From positions 1-5,272 of the forward strand of contig JAAZFZ010000182.1 of the NCBI GenBank assembly GCA_012511485.1: 5,272 nucleotides of DNA. Direction: 5' to 3'. Shown here piece after piece: positions 1 to 5,200 of the stretch. The notes under the pieces are model-generated. The model ran no database searches. It worked only from the letters and a program-made list of their open reading frames with translations, and was not told where the DNA came from. How positions within the stretch are numbered: position 1 is the stretch's first letter; each line of letters opens with the position of its first letter. This DNA comes from Clostridiales bacterium (GTDB lineage: Bacteria; Bacillota; Clostridia; Oscillospirales; Acutalibacteraceae). A program made the translations under genes and the position numbers.

Positions 1-518
1 CATACACCTTCTTTGCCGCAAAGGGCAGAAGTGTAGGCACATCCCTGTGCGAAACGGATAAGCTTGACCTTGCATTGCGCATGATTGAAAAGGCAAAGGA
101 AAAGGGCGTCAAATTCCTTCTCCCCGTTGATACAAAGGTCGGCAAGGAGTTTGACAAGGACACTGAGTTTAAGACAGTTGATTCAGACAAGATTCCCGAC
201 GGATGGATGGGGCTTGATATCGGCGAAAAAACTCAGGCCTTGTTTTCAGACGCCATAAAGGGCAGCGGCACTGTAATATGGAACGGGCCGATGGGCGTTT
301 CCGAGTGGGAGAATTTTGCACAAGGCACAATTGCGGTCGCAACTGCAGTTGCTGACTCAGGTGCGGTTTCAATAATCGGCGGCGGCGACTCGGCTGCTGC
401 TGTTCATAAGCTCGGCTTTGCAGATAAAATGTCCCATATCTCAACAGGAGGCGGAGCTTCGCTTGAATTCCTTGAGGGCAAGGAGCTGCCTGGAATTGCC
501 GCACTTAATGAGAAATAA
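1..518 (+). CDS. pgk: Phosphoglycerate kinase, C-terminal part (5' end outside window)
   Basis: Cytoplasmic glycolytic enzyme that transfers phosphate from 1,3-bisphosphoglycerate to ADP, giving ATP and 3-phosphoglycerate. The frame is open from the first full codon (base 3) to TAA at 516-518, giving 171 residues, or roughly the last 40% of a normal ~395-400-residue PGK. This is the nucleotide-binding C-terminal domain. Recognisable PGK signatures, in order: YTFFAAKGRSVGTSL near the start, WMGLDIGEKT, WNGPMGVSEWENFAQGT, IIGGGDSAAAV (glycine-rich nucleotide-binding turn) and STGGGASLEFLEGKELPG close to the C-terminus. One small oddity is Ser in NGPMGVSE, where most PGKs have Phe (NGPMGVFE). 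The Glu that contacts the ATP ribose in this segment is kept. An apparent TTG start at 75 is internal and not a real start. It is followed by tpiA after an 83-nt gap and is probably co-transcribed with it. Confidence 0.97.
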   Translation, partial: YTFFAAKGRSVGTSLCETDKLDLALRMIEKAKEKGVKFLLPVDTKVGKEFDKDTEFKTVDSDKIPDGWMGLDIGEKTQALFSDAIKGSGTVIWNGPMGVSEWENFAQGTIAVATAVADSGAVSIIGGGDSAAAVHKLGFADKMSHISTGGGASLEFLEGKELPGIAALNEK

Positions 519-548
519 TTTTTAAGCAATAAATTAATGACAGCTTTG

Positions 549-574
549 AAGGGGGAGGTGAATACCTTCCCCTT
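549..574 (+). promoter_or_regulatory. 11-bp intergenic RNA hairpin between pgk and tpiA, burying an SD-like sequence
   Basis: Left arm 549-559 (AAGGGGGAGGT) pairs with right arm 564-574 (ACCTTCCCCTT) along all 11 positions with one G-U wobble (555/568). The loop is GAAT at 560-563. No T tract follows (the next bases are GCAATGAATG), so it is not an intrinsic terminator. The GGGGGAGG in the left arm would be a near-ideal Shine-Dalgarno but is locked in the stem and lies too far (over 40 nt) from the tpiA ATG at 602. Possible roles are mRNA processing or stability, setting the pgk:tpiA ratio, or sequestering a decoy ribosome site. The pairing is seen directly; the function is inference. Confidence 0.7.
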
Positions 575-584
575 GCAATGAATG

Positions 585-590
585 AAAGGA
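585..590 (+). promoter_or_regulatory. tpiA ribosome binding site
   Basis: AAAGGA ends 11 nt before ATG 602. It sits just downstream of the intergenic hairpin and therefore stays single-stranded when that hairpin forms. This site decides the start: the longer frame beginning at ATG 578 would rely on GGAGG buried in the hairpin, 17 or more nt away, and would add eight residues not expected for triosephosphate isomerase. Confidence 0.6.
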
Positions 591-601
591 CGATTACAAT
601 A

Positions 602-1369
602 ATGGACAAGCAGCTTCGCAAGGTAGTTATCGCAGGCAACTGGAAGATGAACAAAACCCCGGCCCAAACAACCGCTCTGATTAATGAGATAAAGCCCCTG
701 GTCAAGGATGCAAAATGTGATGTGGTTGTATGCGTGCCGTATATTGACCTTTTTGCCGCACTCGAGGCAACAAAGGGCACAAATATCAAGGTCGGCGCCG
801 AAAACTGTCACTGGGCAAAGAGCGGTGCATTCACAGGCGAAATATCTGCAGATATGCTAAAGGCCTGCGGTGTGCCATATGTCGTTATCGGTCACAGTGA
901 ACGCCGCACATATTTCGGTGATACGGATGTAACCGTGCGTGACAGAACAAGGGCGGCTCTCGATGCAGGGCTGACAGTTATTCTCTGCGTGGGCGAATAC
1001 CTTGAGCAAAGGCAGCAGAATATAACAATGGAGGTAGTCCGCCAACAGGTTAAAATAGCCCTTAATGGGGTTAGCGAGCAGGAGCTTGACAATATTATCA
1101 TTGCCTATGAGCCTGTCTGGGCTATCGGCACGGGGCTTACCGCAACAGCGCAGCAGGCAAACGAGGTCAACAAGGGCATTCGTGACCTTATCTGTGAGCT
1201 TTACGGTAAAACAGCGGCCGATAAAACAGTTGTTCAATACGGCGGTTCAATGAATGCGGCAAATGCGCAGGAGCTGCTCAAACAGCCTGATGTTGACGGC
1301 GGACTTATAGGCGGTGCCTCACTCAAGGCAGCGGATTTTGCGGCAATTGTTGCGGCAGCATCCAAGTAA
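602..1369 (+). CDS. tpiA: Triosephosphate isomerase
   Basis: Interconverts dihydroxyacetone phosphate and glyceraldehyde 3-phosphate in glycolysis and gluconeogenesis; a cytoplasmic TIM barrel, usually a dimer. The 255 residues match the usual ~250. Catalytic residues are all visible: Asn13 and Lys15 in AGNWKMNKT, His98 in VVIGHSERR, and Glu170 in AYEPVWAIGTG at the base of flexible loop 6. The phosphate-gripping YGGS is at 213-216, followed by GGLIGGASLKA near the C-terminus. Loop 6 reads IGTGLTAT where most bacterial enzymes have IGTGKTAT, and CVGEYLEQR has Tyr where Thr or Ser is common; both look like tolerated variation. I chose ATG 602 over the in-frame ATG 578 because of the RBS at 585-590 and because families normally begin only a few residues before the AGNWKMN strand. 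gpmI begins 17 nt after its stop, so the two genes are almost certainly in one operon. Confidence 0.97.
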   Translation: MDKQLRKVVIAGNWKMNKTPAQTTALINEIKPLVKDAKCDVVVCVPYIDLFAALEATKGTNIKVGAENCHWAKSGAFTGEISADMLKACGVPYVVIGHSERRTYFGDTDVTVRDRTRAALDAGLTVILCVGEYLEQRQQNITMEVVRQQVKIALNGVSEQELDNIIIAYEPVWAIGTGLTATAQQANEVNKGIRDLICELYGKTAADKTVVQYGGSMNAANAQELLKQPDVDGGLIGGASLKAADFAAIVAAASK

Positions 1370-1370
1370 G

Positions 1371-1377
1371 GGAGAGG
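1371..1377 (+). promoter_or_regulatory. gpmI ribosome binding site
   Basis: GGAGAGG begins one base after the tpiA stop codon and lies 9 nt before ATG 1387. The 17-nt tpiA-gpmI gap holds only this site, which supports co-transcription and probable translational coupling. Confidence 0.8.
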
Positions 1378-1386
1378 TATAAATAT

Positions 1387-2925
1387 ATGAGTAACAATAA
1401 ACCCGTATTACTCTGCATAATGGACGGATTCGGCAAAAACGGAAGTAGCTACGGCAACGCAATTGATGCCGCGAAAACACCCAACCTCGATAGGATTTTT
1501 GCCGAAAACCCACTTACATATATTGGGGCTTCGGGCATGGATGTCGGCCTGCCGGAGGGGCAGATGGGCAACAGCGAGGTCGGCCACACAAATATCGGTG
1601 CCGGTCGTGTTGTCTATCAGGAGCTTACCCGAATTACCAAATCCATAAAGGACGGCGACTTTTTTGAGAATGAGGCTTTTGTCGGAGCCGTCAAATCCGC
1701 ATTGGAAAAAGGGACAGCGCTTCATCTCATCGGCCTTATGTCCGACGGCGGAGTTCACAGCCACAACACGCATTTGTGGGCATTGGTTGAGCTTGCCGCC
1801 AAAATGGGGCTGAAAAAGGTTTTTGTTCACTGCTTGCTTGACGGGCGTGATGTCCCGCCGACCTCGGGTGCGGGTTTTGTTGAGGAGTGTCGGCAAAGGC
1901 TTCTGAAAATCGGAGCGGGCAAAATTGCAACGGTAATGGGACGCTACTATTGCATGGACAGGGATAACAGATGGGAAAGAGTCGAAAAGGCATATGCCGC
2001 CATGGTTTACGGCGAAGGCATTTTTAACGAAGACCCCGTCAAGGCAATCAAAGAATCCTATGAAAATACAGACGCTGAGGGCAAGAATATAACAGACGAG
2101 TTTGTTGTGCCGACAGTCTGCGTCAAGGGAGCGGAAATAAGGGAAAACGACAGTGTGATTTTCTTCAATTTTCGGCCCGACCGTGCAAGGGAAATCACAA
2201 GAAGCTTTGTTGATGAGGATTTCAAGGGTTTTGAACGCAGGAATGGCTTCTTCCCTCTCTACTATGTTTGTATGACTCAGTATGATGCCTCCATGCCAAA
2301 TGTCAGAGTTGCATTTAAACCCCAGTCGCTGCAAAACACTTTGGGCGAATACCTCTCAAGGCTCGGCAAAAAGCAGCTTCGCATAGCGGAAACCGAAAAA
2401 TACGCACATGTAACCTTCTTTTTTAACGGTGGAGTCGAAAAAGTCTATGACGGGGAGGACAGGGTGCTTATTCCCTCTCCTAAGGTTCCGACCTATGACC
2501 TGAAACCCGAAATAAGTGCAATTGAAGTCACAGATGCCGTTATTAAAAAAATCGAAAGCAGAGCATATGATGCAATAATTCTAAACTATGCAAACTGCGA
2601 TATGGTAGGGCATACGGGTATATTTGAAGCTGCCGTCAAGGCAGTCGAAACAATTGACACCTGCGTGGGCAGAGTGAGCGATGCGGTGTTGAAAACGGGC
2701 GGAGCCATGCTCATTACCGCAGACCACGGGAATGCGGATAAAATGTACGAGCAGGACGGCTCACCCTTCACGGCACACACAACCAATGCCGTTCCCTTTG
2801 CCGTTGTCGGGTACCCATGCAGCTTGCGCAGAGGTGGAAGGCTTTGCGATATAGCCCCAACAATGCTCAAGATAATGGGAATCCCACTGCCTGAGGAAAT
2901 GACGGGCAAAAGCATTGCAGAATAA
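1387..2925 (+). CDS. gpmI: 2,3-bisphosphoglycerate-independent phosphoglycerate mutase
   Basis: Interconverts 3- and 2-phosphoglycerate through a phosphoserine intermediate, using two metal ions (normally Mn2+); an alkaline phosphatase superfamily, cytoplasmic enzyme. The 512 residues match the family length. Metal and active-site residues are all visible: Asp13 (IMDGFG), Ser63, the phosphorylated serine, in GNSEVGHTNIGAGR, His124 (SDGGVHSH), Asp152/Arg154 (LLDGRD), Arg186 and Arg192 (GRYYCMDRDNRWERV), Arg263/Arg266 (NFRPDRARE), Lys338 (EKYAHVTFFFNGG), Asp405/His409 (NCDMVGHTG), Asp446/His447 (TADHGNAD) and His464 (TAHTTN). The order (phosphatase half, inserted transferase half, phosphatase half) is normal. 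Cys404 replaces the Pro usual in N-P-D-M-V-G-H, a minor variant. It is last in the pgk-tpiA-gpmI unit and is followed by a terminator 17 nt after its stop; no enolase gene follows. Confidence 0.98.
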   Translation: MSNNKPVLLCIMDGFGKNGSSYGNAIDAAKTPNLDRIFAENPLTYIGASGMDVGLPEGQMGNSEVGHTNIGAGRVVYQELTRITKSIKDGDFFENEAFVGAVKSALEKGTALHLIGLMSDGGVHSHNTHLWALVELAAKMGLKKVFVHCLLDGRDVPPTSGAGFVEECRQRLLKIGAGKIATVMGRYYCMDRDNRWERVEKAYAAMVYGEGIFNEDPVKAIKESYENTDAEGKNITDEFVVPTVCVKGAEIRENDSVIFFNFRPDRAREITRSFVDEDFKGFERRNGFFPLYYVCMTQYDASMPNVRVAFKPQSLQNTLGEYLSRLGKKQLRIAETEKYAHVTFFFNGGVEKVYDGEDRVLIPSPKVPTYDLKPEISAIEVTDAVIKKIESRAYDAIILNYANCDMVGHTGIFEAAVKAVETIDTCVGRVSDAVLKTGGAMLITADHGNADKMYEQDGSPFTAHTTNAVPFAVVGYPCSLRRGGRLCDIAPTMLKIMGIPLPEEMTGKSIAE

Positions 2926-2942
2926 ATAAAACACACTTATTG

Positions 2943-2981
2943 CCGATGTCTCAATTTTTAGCGAGGCATCGGTATTTTTTT
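2943..2981 (+). terminator. Intrinsic terminator of the pgk-tpiA-gpmI operon
   Basis: Left arm 2943-2952 (CCGATGTCTC) pairs with 2963-2972 (GAGGCATCGG) over 10 positions with one T-G wobble. The loop is 10 nt (2953-2962). Seven T's (2975-2981) follow after TA. It lies 17 nt after the gpmI stop and separates the glycolytic genes from the lipoprotein genes. Confidence 0.93.
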
Positions 2982-3073
2982 GCAAAATTAATATTAAAAT
3001 CTTTGTTTTGTGCATATGTGTAAAATAGTCAGAATTATATTTCAAAATTTTTCTGGACATTTTTTTACAGGTA

Positions 3074-3102
3074 TTGACATTTACTACCTACATCTGTAAA
3101 CT
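3074..3102 (+). promoter_or_regulatory. Promoter of first lipoprotein gene
   Basis: A perfect housekeeping -35 (TTGACA, 3074-3079), 17-nt spacer and -10 TAAACT (3097-3102, 4/6 to TATAAT). Transcription would start near 3109, leaving a leader of about 45 nt before the start codon. The same -35, spacing and -10 recur before the second lipoprotein gene. The surrounding gene-free stretch 2982-3152 is AT-rich and shows only this promoter, the overlapping palindromes and the RBS. Confidence 0.75.
3089..3098 (+). promoter_or_regulatory. TACANNTGTA palindrome overlapping the -10, possible BlaI/MecI/CopY-type operator
   Basis: TACATCTGTA matches the TACANNTGTA core known for CopY cop boxes and closely related to BlaI/MecI operators. 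It fills the end of the spacer and the first two bases of the -10. A weaker relative, TACAGGTATT, at 3066-3075 runs into the -35. The larger inverted repeat TTTACAG (3064-3070) / CTGTAAA (3094-3100) also brackets the -35. Bound protein here would block RNA polymerase. The match is seen; the regulator is inferred and none is encoded in the window. Confidence 0.35.
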
Positions 3103-3137
3103 ATTAATTGGGAAAATAATACATCTTCAAAAACTAT

Positions 3138-3143
3138 AAAGGA
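3138..3143 (+). promoter_or_regulatory. Ribosome binding site supporting a TTG start
   Basis: AAAGGA is 9 nt before TTG 3153. This spacing, plus the need for a basic N-terminus ahead of the signal-peptide core, selects TTG rather than the in-frame ATG at 3189, which would start in the middle of the hydrophobic stretch. Confidence 0.7.
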
Positions 3144-3152
3144 CTGATTATT

Positions 3153-4010
3153 TTGCACAAAAAGATAGCAAAGGCTCTTGCATTTCTAATGGCGGTTATC
3201 CTTATCCTTTCTTTTGCAGGCTGCGGCGGCAAGGATGAACCAACCACACAACCGGATGCCACACAGGCTGTCGCTACAACAGAGCCCAGTGTATCCGAAG
3301 AGGATTCAACAACGGTGACCGAAACCAGCAGCGAGGACAGCACAACAACCAAAACAGAAACAACTACCGAACAGCCCAAGGAGCCCTCGGTTATCAGCGG
3401 AAAAAGTGATATTGTTAATTATTTTAATGACGCTACGGCAAAGGCAGTAAGCTCAAAAGCAGGGTTCAAAAAGATAAAAACCACCACAGTTAATAAGCTT
3501 GAAATGGGTAATTTGGCAAAGTTTAAAATCGTGCGTGAAACGATTGGCAAATTCCTTGATGAAGGAACAACAACCGTTAATGCCGCAAAGGGCAAGGATA
3601 ACAGTAAAGAGCTAATGAAAAGTGTGCTCAAAGCGTCCGATGTCAAAAGTGCTGCCTGCACCCTTTCCTCAGATAAAAAGTTTTATGAAATAGAGATGGA
3701 TTTAATTGAAGACCCCAACCCGCGAAAAGGTTCAAGTCCTCTGGGCAGAGTTACAAAGGACTTCAAAACAGCAAAAGAGATTTCAGACGGGCTGGTTGAA
3801 GGCGGCGCTTCTGCAAAAACGGTAGATGAGCAGATTCCGAGGTGTGAAATCGAGGCAAAAATTGATGCTTACAGCGGCAAGCTCGTTTCCTTAACCGTTA
3901 GCTTTGATTTTAATGTTCAAATGACAAAGGTTAAATATCTTTTCGTTACAATTGACGAAGGAAACGGTGAAGCCTCAACCCTGGTTAAGTACACCAACTT
4001 CGTATGGTAA
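3153..4010 (+). CDS. Exported lipoprotein of unknown function (first of a paralogous pair)
   Basis: 285 residues from a TTG start. Residues 1-23 are a lipoprotein signal peptide: basic start (MHKKIAK), hydrophobic core to about 20, then SFAG before Cys24, the predicted lipidated residue, followed by Gly-Gly. Phe at -3 of the lipobox is not the usual Leu. Residues 27-83 are a low-complexity Thr/Ser/Glu/Asp/Pro-rich tether that would span the cell wall. Residues 84-285 form a Lys-rich, probably alpha/beta domain I cannot assign to a named family. Landmarks shared with the second lipoprotein are IV..(Y/F).ND (87-93), KSA.C ending at Cys169, YEIEMDLIE (178-186) and a strand pair around D238-L247 (SGKLVSL). 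There is no transmembrane segment after the signal and no catalytic motif I recognise. It likely sits on the outer face of the membrane. It has its own promoter and terminator, so it is transcribed alone. A substrate-binding or envelope role is possible but unsupported. Confidence 0.9.
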   Translation: MHKKIAKALAFLMAVILILSFAGCGGKDEPTTQPDATQAVATTEPSVSEEDSTTVTETSSEDSTTTKTETTTEQPKEPSVISGKSDIVNYFNDATAKAVSSKAGFKKIKTTTVNKLEMGNLAKFKIVRETIGKFLDEGTTTVNAAKGKDNSKELMKSVLKASDVKSAACTLSSDKKFYEIEMDLIEDPNPRKGSSPLGRVTKDFKTAKEISDGLVEGGASAKTVDEQIPRCEIEAKIDAYSGKLVSLTVSFDFNVQMTKVKYLFVTIDEGNGEASTLVKYTNFVW

Positions 4011-4025
4011 TCAAATAAAACAGGC

Positions 4026-4051
4026 GGCTGTCGGCTTCGACAGCCCCTTTT
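4026..4051 (+). terminator. Intrinsic terminator of first lipoprotein gene
   Basis: GGCTGTCG (4026-4033), loop GCTT (4034-4037), CGACAGCC (4038-4045): a perfect 8-bp GC-rich stem. It is followed after CC by TTTT and then GTTGTT, a modest T tract, 15 nt beyond the stop codon. Strong stem but weak tail, so some readthrough into the second lipoprotein gene is conceivable. Confidence 0.83.
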
Positions 4052-4093
4052 GTTGTTAGGGACGGGCAAGAATATTATTTTTCATTCAAATCA

Positions 4094-4122
4094 TTGACAT
4101 TATATCCCAGTTAATATAAACT
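4094..4122 (+). promoter_or_regulatory. Promoter of second lipoprotein gene
   Basis: TTGACA (4094-4099), 17-nt spacer, TAAACT (4117-4122), identical in both boxes and in spacing to the promoter of the first lipoprotein gene. An alternative -10, TATAAA (4115-4120), would give a 15-nt spacer. The TACANNTGTA palindrome of the first promoter is absent here. Confidence 0.72.
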
Positions 4123-4140
4123 TTTATTGACAGTTATTTG

Positions 4141-4147
4141 AAAGGAG
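4141..4147 (+). promoter_or_regulatory. Ribosome binding site of second lipoprotein gene
   Basis: AAAGGAG ends 8 nt before ATG 4156, a near-ideal site. It rules out the in-frame TTG at 4138, which would place the ribosome site inside the coding region. Confidence 0.88.
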
Positions 4148-4155
4148 ATATTATC

Positions 4156-5064
4156 ATGAAAAAGCTAGTTTCACGCTTGTTTGCGCTGCTTATGGCAATT
4201 GTAATGATTTTTTCATTTTCAGCCTGCGGCGGAGACAATGATACAACCGAGCCCGAGAGCACAACAAAGGCAGAAGAAGTTGATGCTTCAGTCGAGGAAA
4301 CGAGCGGCACTGAGGAATCAACGGAGGATACCTCAGCAACCGACGACACCGATGTTTCCGCAACTGAAGATAATGACGATGTCACAACAAAGGCACCTGT
4401 AAAAATCAGTGCCCCGGTTAACGGCTCAACTGCGCAGATTGTTAAATTCTATAACGACTATGCAAACGCAACCAAGGCTTATAAGGGTACGGTTAAGATT
4501 GCAAAGTCCGAAGGCTCGACTTCAGAGTTTACAGAAATTAAAGGACCTGTCGGTTTATTAAAAGGTATTCTTAACGGTATGCTTAAAAAAGCTACGGGCG
4601 AGCCCAGAAGCCTGAATAAAACCTTTAAGAACGGAGTGAGCAGCGACGGCGATAAGCTCATTAAATTTCTGCCGCCTTCAGGGAAAAATTATATGAGCGC
4701 ACTCGAGCCTGCCGGTGCAAAATCAGCAACCTGCAAGCAAGTTAGCGGCGGCTATGAGGTTGAAATCAAGCTGATTCAGGAAGTAGTCGGATATAACGGA
4801 AAACCCAAATGGCACGACTGCACAATGGATACTCTGACGGTTGATGATAAGGATGTTGAACCGTTTGAAATTGTTAAGGATAACAGCTGCAAATTCGATT
4901 ATACCGGGGCAACAATTAAAGCGGTGTTTGACACTCAGGGTCGCCTCAAGAGTCTGAGTATTGAGGAGCCGGTAATGATCACTGCAACGCTGACGAAGGG
5001 CATCATCTCCCTCGATGTTGAAATAAAAGGATGCTGGAAACAGGATGCAACCTTAACATATTAA
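4156..5064 (+). CDS. Exported lipoprotein of unknown function (second of a paralogous pair)
   Basis: 302 residues. Signal peptide 1-23 with basic MKKLVSR start, hydrophobic core and FSFSA before the predicted lipidated Cys24, then Gly-Gly. The Cys is at the same position as in the first lipoprotein. Residues 27-80 are a strongly acidic Thr/Ser/Glu/Asp tether. Residues 81-302 are a Lys-rich, probably alpha/beta domain related to the first lipoprotein: IVKFYND (95-101), KSATC ending at Cys193, YEVEIKLIQE (200-209) and DTQGRLKSL (259-267). It has a longer middle section (GLLKGILNGMLKK, 133-145) and extra Cys at 222, 245 and 293, which could form disulfides outside the cell. I do not recognise a named family or catalytic residues. 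It is expected to be anchored in the outer leaflet and transcribed alone from its own promoter. Overall similarity to the first copy is low outside the signal peptide and these blocks, which points to an old duplication. Confidence 0.9.
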   Translation: MKKLVSRLFALLMAIVMIFSFSACGGDNDTTEPESTTKAEEVDASVEETSGTEESTEDTSATDDTDVSATEDNDDVTTKAPVKISAPVNGSTAQIVKFYNDYANATKAYKGTVKIAKSEGSTSEFTEIKGPVGLLKGILNGMLKKATGEPRSLNKTFKNGVSSDGDKLIKFLPPSGKNYMSALEPAGAKSATCKQVSGGYEVEIKLIQEVVGYNGKPKWHDCTMDTLTVDDKDVEPFEIVKDNSCKFDYTGATIKAVFDTQGRLKSLSIEEPVMITATLTKGIISLDVEIKGCWKQDATLTY

Positions 5065-5083
5065 TCAGCATTAATTAAAGACA

Positions 5084-5125
5084 GCCGGCTAGGCCTGTTT
5101 GGCTCAGCCGGCAGTTTTATTTTTT
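5084..5125 (+). terminator. Intrinsic terminator of second lipoprotein gene
   Basis: GCCGGCT (5084-5090) pairs with AGCCGGC (5106-5112). After a single A/C mismatch the stem continues with 5092-5095 against 5101-5104, including one G-T wobble, closing on a 5-nt loop. TTTTATTTTTT follows (5115-5125). It lies 19 nt after the stop. On the opposite strand the same stem is followed only by a short T run, so it is at best a weak terminator for the convergent gene. Confidence 0.92.
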
Positions 5126-5193
5126 GAAAGCGGGCAAAGTGCGTTATCTATATTCCAAAGTATATGCAAGGGGATAGCACCGTGCCCGTTTTT
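5126..5193 (+). repeat. 68-nt imperfect inverted repeat / long hairpin, role unknown
   Basis: The outer stem pairs 5126-5136 with 5183-5193 (11 positions, two G-T wobbles, core CGGGCA/TGCCCG). After a 2x2 internal loop come 5139-5142 with 5177-5180 (GTGC/GCAC), then 5145-5149 with 5172-5176, then 5150-5153 with 5162-5165, closing on an 8-nt loop. It starts right after the T tract of the preceding terminator and ends 7 nt before the convergent gene's stop. The T run on the + strand is inside the stem, and on the minus strand the stem is followed by A's, so it is not a classical terminator in either direction. It could be a REP- or MITE-like repeat, a 3'-end stabiliser or a small RNA. Pairing is seen; identity is unknown. 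Confidence 0.5.
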
Positions 5194-5200
5194 AGTGATA

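Noticed and set aside
578..601. N-terminal extension of TpiA from ATG 578
   Set aside because: Its only good ribosome site is 17 or more nt away and paired in a hairpin. ATG 602 has AAAGGA in front and gives the usual TpiA N-terminus.
1408..2334. 308-residue minus-strand open frame inside gpmI
   Set aside because: It lies wholly antisense to a gene with every catalytic motif intact. The translation shows no recognisable domain and is rich in Cys/His/Phe, as expected for a shadow frame.
2761..3060. Minus-strand frame spanning the gpmI end and the terminator
   Set aside because: It crosses a clear intrinsic terminator and the gpmI coding region, has no recognisable domain and no good ribosome site.
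3134..3379. Minus-strand frame with Val/Ser-rich, signal-like peptide opposite the first lipoprotein
   Set aside because: It is the antisense reading of the Thr/Ser/Glu-rich tether, which naturally gives Val/Ser-rich sequence. It has no promoter or family features of its own, and the same artefact appears at 4134-4385.
4127..4154. Second TTGACA with TATTAT 16 nt downstream, before the second lipoprotein
   Set aside because: The -10 would overlap the ribosome site and abut the start codon, so the transcript would begin inside the gene without a leader. Likely chance in AT-rich DNA.
4138..4155. TTG 4138 as start of the second lipoprotein
   Set aside because: It would translate the AAAGGAG ribosome site itself. 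ATG 4156 has ideal spacing and gives a normal MKK signal peptide start.
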